A DNA stretch of 64,000 bases, taken from Anolis sagrei. Taxonomy: Eukaryota; Chordata; Lepidosauria; Squamata; Anolidae. The translations under genes and the position numbers were made by a program. The DNA lies in assembly GCF_037176765.1 (NCBI RefSeq), contig NC_090024.1:112481508-112545507 (forward strand), given 5' to 3'. The notes under the pieces are model-generated. The model was not told the origin of the DNA and did not search any database. It saw nothing but the letters and a program-made list of their open reading frames with translations. Shown here one piece after another: positions 55,202 through 64,000 of this stretch. Position 1 is the stretch's first letter. The number at the start of each line of letters is the position of its first letter.

Positions 55202-55260
<59 letters not shown>
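53880..55260 (+). mobile_element. LINE 3' tail inserted in the 5S array, itself split
   Basis: TGCTGTGTTCTGTTTATATT (before 53947) continues at 55135 with GCTGGGCTTGGCCTCATG, AGCTGCCCCAAGTCCCC and an AAT/ATT run. It matches 8900-9122. The middle is the CTAG-type element. Confidence 0.7.
53948..55134 (+). repeat. CTAG-type dispersed element
   Basis: Begins ACTAGCTGTCCCCTGCC and ends AACATTACATTTTTATTTAT plus ATAGAT. The interior has several copies of the body shared with the hAT-type elements (CATGGGAGTTCTGTGTGCC, GAACTACAACTCCCAA). The class is not known to me. Other copies are at 49200, 56201 and 56834. Confidence 0.7.
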
Positions 55261-55261
<1 letters not shown>

Positions 55262-55264
<3 letters not shown>

Positions 55265-55985
55265 ATACAAGCGCTGACCAAAGCTGACCCTACTTAGCTC
55301 CCAGGAGCAGATGAATTCTGGTGCCTTTAGAGTATTCAGACAGTACTTGAAGAAGACACGTAAAACAATACAAATACCAACCAGAGCTTGTTTATCATTC
55401 AAGATCAGATGGGATTTAGTACCTTTAGGATACTCAGATGACTACTTGACTCTGCTTATCTTCTAAGATCTGGCAGGATCTCCTTGGGGCTGTTTAGCCA
55501 GACTATTTGAAGGAGACATATACAATACCAGTACTAACTAGAGCTGAGCCTGTTTAGCTTCCAATATAGATAGGACCTTGTGCCTTGAGGGTGTTTAGAC
55601 AGACTACTTGAAGGAGACCATAAAAATACAAGTACTGCCTAGAGCCTACCCTGACTGGCTCCCAAGATCAGATGGAATCTGGTGCCTTCAGGATATTCAG
55701 ATAGTCTACTTGAAGAAGACGACAGATAAAATATTACAAACAGATGGGATCTGGTGCCTTTTTAGGGTGTTTAGGCAGTTTACTTGAAGAAGACATAGAA
55801 AATAATACAAGTACTAATCAAAGTTGCTTCGTTTCCAATATCAGATGGGACCTGGTGCCTTTAAGATATTCAGGCAGTCTTATTTGATGAAGGCCTATAC
55901 AATAATAACAACCAGAGCTGACTTTGTTTAGCTTCCAAGATCTGGTCCCTTTGGGGTATTCAGTCAGAGTACCTGATAAAAAATA
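55262..55985 (-). repeat. 5S rRNA-derived tandem array, right block
   Basis: Seven to eight units, spaced about 97-100 bp with two shortened ones (about 64 and 74). Landmarks on the plus strand are AGTACTAACTAGAGCTGA, CCTGTTTAGCTTCCAA, AGATGGGATCTGGTGCCTTT and TATTCAGGCAGTC. The units share the linker ACTTGAAGAAGACATA. This continues the block left of the inserted LINE tail. Confidence 0.85.
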
Positions 55986-56200
55986 TACAGTGTGTTGTCA
56001 AAGCTTTCATGGCTGGAATCACTGGGTTGTTGTGAGTTTTTCAGGCTATATAGCCATGTTCTAGTAGCATTCTCTCCTGATGTTTCACCTGCATCTGTAG
56101 CAAGGACCCTCAGAGATTTGTTCAGAGGTCTGTTGGAAATGAGGCAAGTGGGGTGTATGTATATATATGTATACACACACACACGCACACGCACACACAC

Positions 56201-56833
56201 ACTAGCTGTCCACAGCCACGCTTTGCTGTGGCCTCAATCTGGTTCCTTCCTTCCCTACCTCTTTCCTTCCTTATCCCCCCTTCTTCTTTCTCTTCTTCCT
56301 TTCTTCTCTACCTCTTTCTTTCCTTCCTTTCTTCTCTCCTTCCTTCCCTCTTTCCCTCCCTCCTTCTCTCCATCCTTTCCTATGTCTATTTCCTTCCTTC
56401 ATTCTTTCTTTCTTTCCTTCCTTCTTTCCCTCCTGCTTTCATTCCTTCCCTCTTCTTTACCTTTTCTCCTTCCTTCCTTCTTTCCCTCCCTTTTGCCTTC
56501 CTTCCTCACTTTTTCTTTCCCTTCATCTTTCCTCTCCTTTCTTGCTTCTCTACCTCTTTCTTTCCTCTTAAAGTTGGTATGGCCAGCCTTAAGAGGGGGT
56601 AGGGTCAGGAGGGGGAGGGGTCAGGGGAGTTGTTTTCACGCATGCATTGTATCACCATTTAGGGTTTTGGGGTTTTTTTAGTCCTTTACACTGTGTTTTT
56701 CAGTATTTTAATGAGTGATGGTCACTTGTTAGTCTGTTAGGTGTCTTCTGGCCAAATTTTGTGTCATTTCCTCCTATGGTTTTTGAGTTATGTTAATCCC
56801 ACAAATGAACATTACATTTTTATTTATATAGAT
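56201..56833 (+). repeat. CTAG-type element with pyrimidine tract
   Basis: ACTAGCTGTCCACAGCCACG to TTATATAGAT. About 335 bases (56236-56570) are CCTT-rich pyrimidine; the long open frames over it (Ser/Phe/Leu/Pro-rich) are repeat translations. Confidence 0.78.
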
Positions 56834-57385
56834 ACTAGCCGTCCCCGCCACACATTGCTGTGGCCCACATGGGGGTTCTGTATAGGAGGTTTGGCCCAAT
56901 TCTATCATTGATGGGTTTCAGAATGCTCTGTGATTGTAGGTGAACTATAAATCCCAGCAACTAAAACTCCCAAATGTCAAGATACTCCACCAGTGTCCAC
57001 ATTTGGGCATATTGAGTATTCATGTAGTTTGGTCCAGATCCATCATTGTTTGAGTCCACAGTGATCGCTGGATGTAGGTGAACTACAACTCCAAAACCAA
57101 AGAACACTGCCCACCAAACCCTTCCAGTATTTTCTGTTGGTCATGGGAGAACTGTGTGCCAAGTTTGGTTCAATTTCATCGTCAGTGGGGTTCAGAATGC
57201 TCTTTGATTGTAGGTGAACTATAAATCCCAGCAACTACAACTCCCAAATGACAAAGTCAATTTTTTGAGTGAAGGACATACATTGGATTGTTAGGTGTTG
57301 TGTCCAAATTTGGTGTCAATTCGTCCAGTGGTTTTTGAGTGATGTTAATCCCACAAACGAACATTACATTTTTATTTATATAGAT
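56834..57385 (+). repeat. CTAG-type element, adjacent copy
   Basis: ACTAGCCGTCCCCGCCACAC to TTTTATTTATATAGAT, directly abutting the previous copy. It carries the shared body at 56890-57250. Confidence 0.8.
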
Positions 57386-57869
57386 ATATCTGTGGAATGT
57401 CCAGACGGAGAGAAAAGAATGCTTGTATATTTGAATGTGTGAACATTGCAATTGGCCAGCTTGATTAGCATTGAGTAGCCTTGCAGCTGCAAAGCCTGGC
57501 TGCTGCTACTTGGGGGCATCATTTGTTTGGGAGGTGTTAACTGACACTTGATTGTTTGCTGCCTGGAATCCTCCAGTTTCTGAATTGTGTTCTTTATGTG
57601 CTGTCTTGAGTCTGGTGTTTGCATTTTTTTAATACTGGTAGCCAGATTTTGTTCATTTTCATGGTTTCCTCCTTTCTGTTGAAATTGTCCACATGCTTGT
57701 GGATTTCAGTGGTTTCTCCGTGTAGTCTGACATGGTGGTTGTGAGAGTGGTCCAGCATTATAATATGCTGTGTCCAGATTGGTTCCTCAGGTGTTCTGCT
57801 ATGGGTGACTTCTCTGGTTGAAGTAGTCTGCAGTGCCTTTCATATTCCTTGAGTCGGGTTTAGGTGCTG

Positions 57870-58988
57870 TCACTCCTTCCCACCTGCTACTAAGTGGAGT
57901 GTCCAGGGTGGGAGAAAGACCTGTTTTCTGTTTGAATGTTTCACCTGCTACTAAGGAGGCCGTCGAAGTCCTGAACCGGTGCCTGGCCGCTGTAATGGTC
58001 TGGATGAGGGCGAACAAACTGAAATTAAATCCAGACAAGACAGAGGTACTCCTGGTCAGTCGCAAGGCCGAACAGGGTATAGGGTTACAGCCTGTGCTGG
58101 ACGGGGTCGCACTCCCCTTGAAGGCACAGGTTCGCAGCCTGGGTGTGACCCTGGACTCATCGCTGAGCCTGGAGCCCCAGGTTTCAGCGGTGACCAGGGG
58201 AGCATTTGCACAGCTTCGGCTCGTGCGCCAGCTGCGCCCGTATCTTGGGAAGTCTGACTTGGCCACGGTGGTACACGCTTTGGTCACATCCCGCCTCGAC
58301 TACTGCAACGCTCTCTACGTGGGGCTGCCCTTGAAGACGGCCCGGAAGCTTCAGCTAGTTCAGCGCGCGGCAGCCATGTTGTTAACGGGGGCTGGACGCA
58401 GAGAGCATACAACGCCTCTGCTGTCCCAGCTCCACTGGCTGCCGATTTGCTACCGGGCCCAATTTAAGGTGCTGGTGTTATCCTACAAAGCCCTAAACGG
58501 TTCCGGCCCAAAATACCTTGCAGACCGCATCTCGGCCTACGAGCCCACGAGGGCCTTGAGATCATCCGGGGAGGCCCTTCTCTCGGTCCCGCCTGCCTCA
58601 CAGGCACGTTTGGCGGGGACGAGGGAGCGGGCCTTCTCGGTGGTGGCCCCCCGGCTGTGGAACACCCTCCCTGCTGAAGTTAGACAGGCGCCCTCCTTGA
58701 TGGCCTTTCGCAGGAGCCTAAAAACATGGCTCTTTGAACAGGCCTTCAATTGAGGATAGTTAAATTGACAATGGAACGAACTAGGACTACGAATTTCGGC
58801 TATGACCCCAGGACTTGACGAAGCGGATTTTTAGTGTAAGTGTATGTTATGTGGTATCCGTCTGGTTTGTATCGTCTTTATTTACTGTATATTGTCTTCT
58901 GGTTGTTGTTGTTCACCGCCCCGAGTCGCCTCCGGGCTGAGAGGGGCGGTCAATAAATGCAAGTAATAAATAATAAATAAATAATAAA
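57870..58988 (+). mobile_element. L2-like LINE 3' part, best-preserved frame
   Basis: An open frame to 58753 includes [80 protein letters not shown] and [21 protein letters not shown]-richer than its surroundings. 3' UTR CCGCCCCGAGTCGCCTCCGG then TAATAAATAAATA. Probably the youngest L2-like insertion here. Confidence 0.92.
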
Positions 58989-58991
58989 TAA

Positions 58992-59270
58992 ATGTCTCCT
59001 CTCAGCCTTTTCTTCTTCAGGCTAAACAGGCCCAGATCTTTAAGCCACTCCTCATAGAGCTTGTTTTCCAGACCCTTGATCATTTTAGTCACCCTCCTCT
59101 GGACACGTTCCAGCATGTCAACATCTCCCTTAAGTTGTGGTGCCCAGAATTGGACACAATATTCCAGGTGTGGTCTAACCAAGGCAGAATAGAGGGAGAG
59201 CATGACTTCCCTAGATCTAGACACTAGACTCCTGTTGATGCAGGCCAAAATCCCACTGGCTTTTTAAAAA
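58992..59270 (-). mobile_element. CR1 LINE internal fragment
   Basis: Minus strand: [40 protein letters not shown] and [20 protein letters not shown]. Both ends are truncated. Confidence 0.88.
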
Positions 59271-59293
59271 AATCAAACCTCTCAGAATCAAAT

Positions 59294-59614
59294 AATAATA
59301 GACTGGATTGTTGTAGGTTTTTTCGGGCTATATGGCTATGGTCTAGAGGCATTCTCTCCTGACGTTTCACCTGTATCTATGGCAAGCATCCTCAGAGGCA
59401 GTGAGGTCTGTTGGAACTAGGAAAAAGGGGGTTTATATATCTGTGGAATGACCAGGGTGGGACAAAGGACTCTTGTCTGCTGGAGCTAGGTGTAAATGTT
59501 TCAACTAACCATCTTAATTAGCATTTGATGGTTTGGCAGAGCCTGGGGGAAAATTTTGTTGAGAGGTGATTAGATGTCCTTGTTTGTTTACTCTCTGTTG
59601 TTTTGCTGTTGTAA
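59294..59614 (-). mobile_element. Penelope-like 3' end with ribozyme motif
   Basis: GTTGTAGGTTTTTTCGGGCT, then the ribozyme on the minus strand (59397-59358; TCACCTGTATC variant), TATATATCTGTGGAATGACC and AGGTGATTAGATGTCCTTG, ending at GCTGTTGTAA, which matches 10314. Confidence 0.83.
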
Positions 59615-60055
59615 TAAGCAGTTATGAAGATGTGTTAAGGACTTCTGATATAGAGAAGCAGTTAGTTAAATAGAGCTCAAGTTTTAAGGAACATAAAGAA
59701 GGCTAGTGTTGCCTTAGTTCAGAATATAATTCAGCCAAGAGTGTGTAAAGCAAGTAACATGTTTGTGAATGTGAAACATTGATAATTTATTCAGAAAAGT
59801 TAACCAAGTAAATGACACTGACTGTAAGCCTCAAGATTGCAACAAAAATACAAATATAACCACAAGCGTTGGAACCAGATGTTATAAATAAACTGTGATA
59901 CTTTGTTATACACAAGAGTGTTTCATTGCCTGTGATATAAAGTACAAAGGCTTAACAGTACACAGAAAGTCCCAGCCAATATAAAAGAAGAAACTGAATC
60001 AGTATAAGGTAGCAAAGAGGTTTTTAAAGAGGAAATAGTCTCTCTCCCTCGCTAC
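59615..60055 (+). mobile_element. Possible LTR fragment (fossil)
   Basis: Contains AATAAA near 59886 followed by CAAGAGTGTTTCATTGCC, like an R-U5 region, and sits between a Penelope-like end and a CR1 piece. No target duplication was found. Confidence 0.3.
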
Positions 60056-60422
60056 ACCACTCCTCATAGAGCTTGTTCTCCAGACCCTTGATCATTTTAG
60101 TCACCCTCCTCTGGACACGTTCCTGCATGTCAACATCTCCCTTCAGATGTGGTGCCCAGAATTGGACACAATATTCCAGGTGTGGTCTAACCAAGGCAGA
60201 ATAGAGGGGTAGCATAGAATCATGGAATCAAAGAGTTGGAAGAAACCTCATGGGCCATCCAGTCCAACCCCTTGCAAGAAGCAGGAATATTGCATTCAAA
60301 TCACCCCTGACAGATGGCCATCCAGCCTCTGTTTAAAAGCTTCCAAAGAAGGAGTCTCCACCACACTCCGGGGCAGAGAGTTCCACTGCTGAACGGCGTG
60401 ACTTCCCTGGATCTAGACTCTT
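60056..60422 (-). mobile_element. CR1 fragment with a second CR1 end inserted
   Basis: CTCCTCATAGAGCTTGTTCT to GGGGTAGCAT is internal CR1. A CR1 3' end (60216-60396, AATCATGGAATCAAAGAGTT) interrupts it, and GTGACTTCCCTGGATCTAGA resumes. CR1 inside CR1. Confidence 0.82.
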
Positions 60423-60735
60423 GGACTAATTCCTCAACACGCTTCTGGAATGAGCTTCATTCCAAATAGACTGGAACATACTTAGTCCTAATCTTTTTTT
60501 TATACTCGTTTTAAACCACTTCATTGGATGTGTTGCAATAGCAGATTCGCAGATTAGTTTAGTGTTTACACCTTATTTTATTTTTCTGGTTATTTAATAT
60601 TTAATGTTGATTTTACTTAAGTGATATTTGTCTTGACTGTTCTAATGTAGCACAAATCCTATGTAAAATCATACTACGTATTTTTGATATTAATATTGAA
60701 ATCTGAAATATATACAGAAAGTCTTTACTTGATTG
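60423..60735. other. Intergenic, no recognised feature
   Basis: AT-rich DNA between CR1 pieces. Confidence 0.4.
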
Positions 60736-60955
60736 ATGCAAGCCAAAATCCCATTGGCTTTTTAAAAAATCAAACCTCTTAGGATGAAATAATAATAGAG
60801 TTGGAAGAGACCTCAAGGGACATCTAGTCCAACTCTCTGCCATGCAGGAAAAGCACAATCAAAGTATCTAAACAAACCTCTGAAGATGCCAGCATAGATG
60901 CAGGTGAAACGTCAGGAGAGAATGCTACTGTACAGCCTGAAAAACACAACCACAC
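60736..60955. mobile_element. CR1 scraps and Penelope-like ribozyme end
   Basis: TGATGCAAGCCAAAATCCCA and GTTGGAAGAGACCTCAAGG are CR1 (minus). CTCTGAAGATGCCAGCATAG... GGTGAAACGTCAGGAGAG (60880-60920, plus) is a Penelope-like end whose core reads CTGAAGA. Confidence 0.7.
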
Positions 60956-61049
60956 GATAAATATACAATAACACCCAAATCCCAGGAAAATGAAAGCGGC
61001 GTCCCTTCTGACGCATCGGCTCTAGACGGGCTTCCCTCGCTGTCGGATG

Positions 61050-61090
61050 TTGATGATGATGATGATGGTGGTGGTGGTGATAGTTTCTCT
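61050..61090. repeat. GAT/GGT trinucleotide repeat
   Basis: (GAT)n then (GGT)n immediately upstream of the CAMSAP2 CpG-rich promoter. Confidence 0.9.
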
Positions 61091-61179
61091 AGGCGCCTAT
61101 GGCATTGCCGAGAGGAAACTACTACCCTGACTCCCCCTTTCCTTTTCCTTTGGTTTCGCCCATCGCGCCCACCGCCTCC

Positions 61180-61640
61180 TCTTCCCGGGCGGCTCCTCCC
61201 AAAACGCCGCTCGCGATAGGGGGGAGCCCAAGCCAAGCGTGCGCATGCGCCCTTTGCGCCGGCTGCCCCTGCTCCTGTGTTCCCAGTCCAGTGCGGCAGG
61301 CGCGAGAAGGAAAGGAGGAGAGCCGTGGAAGAGACCAAGTTGAAAAAGAGGGGGAGGAGGAGGCTCATTGGGAGCCGAACCCTAGGAGAAGCAGCAGAGG
61401 AGGAGCCAGCGCCACCCCCGCGAGCGGCGTTGGTTTCGCCCGGGGAGCCGGTCTGGAGAGCTGGGACGTCTCCCCGCCTTGGCTCCTGCAGGAAAAGCCC
61501 AGCCGCCTCCCTTCAGGGTTTGGGAAGGCAGGAAAGGAAGGAGCTGTCAGGAAAGACCGCGTTTTGTTTTCTTGGAAAGCCAAGCGAGACAAAGCGCCTG
61601 GAGAAAGGGAGGAAGGACTCAAAGAGGACACATTCCTGTG
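61180..61640 (+). promoter_or_regulatory. CAMSAP2: CAMSAP2 CpG-rich promoter and 5' UTR
   Basis: This is a GC-rich, CpG-dense stretch just before the first coding exon. It contains a perfect palindromic NRF1-type site GCGCATGCGC (61241-61250) and GC boxes around 61190. The open frames running through it are composition artefacts, since the CAMSAP2 ATG at 61773 is the conserved start. Confidence 0.65.
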
Positions 61641-61772
61641 CTGAGGGGATTCCTCTTCCATTCAGGCAAATCTGGGCATTCTTTGGGCCTGGCATCATGT
61701 AAAATAGACCATTTTGCGGGGAAACAGCTCTATCTATAGATCTCTCTCTCTCCTGAGGGAAGTGGGAGGACA

Positions 61773-61911
61773 ATGGGGGATGCTGTGGAGGCCAAGGAGC
61801 TGCGGAAGACGTTCATTGTCCCAGCCATCAAGCCCTTCGACCACTACGACTTCGCCCGGGCCAAGATCGCCTGCAATCTCGCCTGGCTGGTGGCCAAAGC
61901 TTTTGGGACAG
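61773..61911 (+). CDS. CAMSAP2: CAMSAP2 first coding exon
   Basis: CAMSAP2 binds and stabilises microtubule minus ends. The exon has 46 codons plus one base: MGDAVEAKELRKTFIVPAIK, then PFDHYDFARAKIACNLAWLV and AKAFGT. It is almost identical to the start of vertebrate CAMSAP2 and ends at ACAG|GTAGGT. The ATG follows an AGGACAATGG context. The rest of the gene lies to the right. CAMSAP1 and CAMSAP3 begin differently, and the neighbours KIF14 and DDX59 support CAMSAP2. Confidence 0.95.
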
Positions 61912-62039
61912 GTAGGTTGGAGGCGGGAGAAAGATGCACACACCCACATACACATCCAAGGGAAATCTTGGGTGTTTTTTTGTTTGTTTGTCATCCAACT
62001 GCAAGCCAAGAAAGGGCACTATAGACCCTTTTCTGTTTG

Positions 62040-64000
62040 GACAGAAAAGGATTGACAGTAGGCCCTTCGTAACCACCAAGGACTAAGTTATTGTCTTGAA
62101 GCGATTTGGAGCATCTACAGATTTGGGTATCCACCCACCACAGATACCCCAATCCGTAGATGCTCCAGACACCTTCTAGCACACCTGTAGCCAGAAAAAA
62201 CATTCAGGAGGGGTTGAAACTACCCCCCCCCCCCCCCCAGATATCTGCAAGCCAAGAAAGGGCAACATAGACCCTTTCCTGTTTGGACAGGAAAGGATTG
62301 ACGGTAACCACCAAGGTTTGGTCCTATTCTTCGACTAAGCTATTGTCTTGAAGGAATCTGGAGCATCTATGGATTTGAGTATCCACCCACCACAGATACC
62401 CCAATCCGTAGATGCTCCAGACACCTAGCAGGCCTGTAGCCAGAAAAAAACATTCAGGAGGGGTTGAAACTCTCCCCCCCCCCCCCCCCCGAGATATCTG
62501 CAAGCCAAGAAAAGGCACCGTAGGTCCTTTCCTGTCCATACAGGACAGTAGGCCTTTGGTAACCACCAGGGTTTCATGCTGTTCTTTGACTAGGCCATTG
62601 TCTAGAGGGATCTGGAGCATCTACAGATTTGGGTAGCCCAATCCATAGGTGCTTCGGAAACCTTCTAGCAGGCCCATAGCCAGAAAAACATTAGGTAGGA
62701 AACTTTTCCCCCCTGCAGGCCACAAAGGGCACCATAGGCCCTTTCCTGTTTCGACAGGAAAGGATGGACAGTAAGCCCTTGGTAAGGCTTGGTCCTATTC
62801 TTTGACTAAGCCATTGTCTAGAAAAGATCTAGACAACAGATACAACACCCACCACAGATACCCCAATCCGTAGATGCTCCAGACACCTTCTAGTAGGCCC
62901 ATAGCCAGAAAAAACATTCAGGAGGGGTTGAACCCCCCCCCCCCCCCGCGCGCCCTGAGATATCTGCAGGCCAAGAAAAGGCACCATAGTCTTTATCTGC
63001 ATATAAAGAGATATCTGCAGGCCAAGAAAAGGCACCATAGTCAAGAAAAGGCCCTACTATTGACAGTAGGGCCTTGGTAACCACCAAGGTTTGGTCCTAT
63101 TTTTTGACTAAGCCATTGTCTTGAAGGGATCTGGAGCATCTACAGATATGGGTATCCACTCACCACAGATACCCCAATCTGTAGATGCTCCAGATACCTT
63201 CTAGCAGGCCTGTAGCCAGAAAAAACATTCAGAAGGGGTTGAAACTCCCCCCCCCCCTCCCCGAGATATCTGCAGGCCAAGAAAGGGCACCATAGGCCCT
63301 TTCCTGTTTGGACAGGAAAGGATTGACAAGCAGGCCTTTGGTAACCACCAGGGTTTGGTCCTATTCTTTGACCAGCCATTGTCTTGAAGGTGCCTGGAGC
63401 ATCTACAGATTTGGGTATTCACTCACCACAGATACCCCAATCTGTAGATGCTCCAGACACCTTCTAGCAGGCCTGTAGCCAGAAAAACATTCGGTAGGGA
63501 TTGAAACCTTTCCCCTCTGCAGGCCAACAAAAGGTACCATAGGCCCTTTCCTGTTTGGATAGGAAAGGATTGACAGTAGGCCCTTAGTAACCACCAAAGT
63601 TTGGTCCTATTCTTTGACTAAGCCATTGTCTAGAATGGTTCTGGAGTATCTACAGATTTGGGTATCCACCCACCACACATCCCCCGATCCATAGATGCTC
63701 CAGACACCTTCTAGCGGGCCCATAGCCAGAAAAAACATTCAGGAGGGGTTGAAACCTTTTCCCCCCTGAGATATCTGCAGGACAAGAAAAGGCACCATAG
63801 GCCCTTTCCTGTTTGGACAGGAAAGGATTGACAGTAGGCCCTTGGTAACCACCAGGGTTTGGTCCTATTCTTTGACTAGGCCATTGTCTAGAAGGCATCT
63901 GGAGCATCTCTGGATTGGGGTATCCACCCACCACAGATACCCCAATTCATAGATGCTCCAGACACCTTCTAGCAGGCCCATAGCCAGAAAAAAACATTCA
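62040..64000. repeat. Tandem satellite, about 250 bp units, in CAMSAP2 intron 1
   Basis: About eight head-to-tail units run to the right edge. The landmark GATGCTCCAGACACC (or a close variant) recurs near 62158, 62411, 62650, 62871, 63186, 63444, 63694 and 63951, with spacings of about 221-315. Each unit holds a long imperfect palindrome (TCTGGAGCATCTACAGAT facing its complement across a CACCCACCACA loop), a second hairpin built on CCTTTCCTGT/ACAGGAAAGG, and in several units a run of 8-18 C. The 63000 unit has a small internal duplication. Confidence 0.9.

Larger units (their letters stand above)
55986..57865 (-). mobile_element. Penelope-like element 3' part split by two CTAG-type elements
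   Basis: The right end TTGTCAAAGCTTTCATGGCT and ribozyme region (about 56117-56075) lie left of the insertion. From 57387 (ATCTGTGGAATGTCCAGACG) the same element continues to the GIY-YIG-end region near 57860. The order matches 37352-37810 and 59294-59614. Confidence 0.8.

Noticed and set aside
53640-55985. Functional 5S rRNA gene cluster
   Set aside because: Units lack the 5S 3' half and C box, differ from each other and have no T-run terminators in place, so they cannot be 5S genes.
55992-56681. A 229-codon Ser/Phe/Leu-rich frame resembling a membrane protein
   Set aside because: It is a translation of the CCTT pyrimidine tract; the hydrophobic look comes from TTC/CTT/TCC codons.
61099-61773. 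Long frames upstream of the CAMSAP2 start
   Set aside because: They are overlapping on both strands in a CpG-rich promoter, and the conserved CAMSAP2 start at 61773 explains the region.
61714-62055. A frame overlapping the CAMSAP2 exon in another register
   Set aside because: It is a shadow frame; the conserved CAMSAP2 N-terminus is in the frame starting at 61773 and splices at 61911.
62040-64000. CRISPR-like array
   Set aside because: Units are about 250 bp with no short direct repeat and unique spacers; this is a vertebrate satellite.

Overview
This is vertebrate nuclear DNA, most likely from a squamate reptile and probably an iguanian lizard close to Anolis. The basis is the gene order KIF14 - DDX59 - CAMSAP2 (the order and orientation known from human 1q32), lizard-like protein sequences, and a dense mix of L2-like and CR1 LINEs, tRNA-derived SINEs, Penelope-like elements, hAT-type elements and palindromic foldback repeats typical of lizard genomes. 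No bacterial, organellar or CRISPR features are present.

Layout. 1-7.5 kb: the 5' coding exons of KIF14 (minus strand; four exons, the last running off the left edge). 11.56-11.68 kb: a CpG-rich segment that looks like the KIF14 promoter and first non-coding exon. 14.6-31.9 kb: the complete coding region of DDX59 (minus strand, seven coding exons, 616 codons), with its probable promoter and non-coding first exon at 34.8-35.0 kb. 35-61 kb: a gene-free interval made almost entirely of repeats nested in one another. 61.2-61.9 kb: CpG-rich promoter and first coding exon of CAMSAP2 (plus strand). 62-64 kb: a tandem satellite of about 250 bp units in CAMSAP2 intron 1.

The three host genes are not a pathway cassette. 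KIF14 is a mitotic kinesin, DDX59 a zinc-finger-HIT DEAD-box RNA helicase and CAMSAP2 a microtubule minus-end protein. Their adjacency is old vertebrate synteny.

The most unusual non-genic content is (a) an array of about 100 bp units derived from antisense 5S rRNA (53.6-56.0 kb), split by a LINE tail that is itself split by another repeat; (b) at least eight Penelope-like 3' ends carrying a minimal hammerhead-ribozyme motif, three of them as head-to-head palindromes; (c) a 1.4 kb hAT-type element with perfect 8 bp target duplications and a GC-rich minisatellite inside; (d) about two dozen foldback elements, several with datable insertions; (e) five solo LTRs, each with target duplications that can be read directly, plus weaker LTR candidates; (f) a 282 bp mariner relic; and (g) a near-perfect 45 bp hairpin in the last DDX59 intron. 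All identifications rest on reading the sequence and on knowledge of the families; no database search was run.
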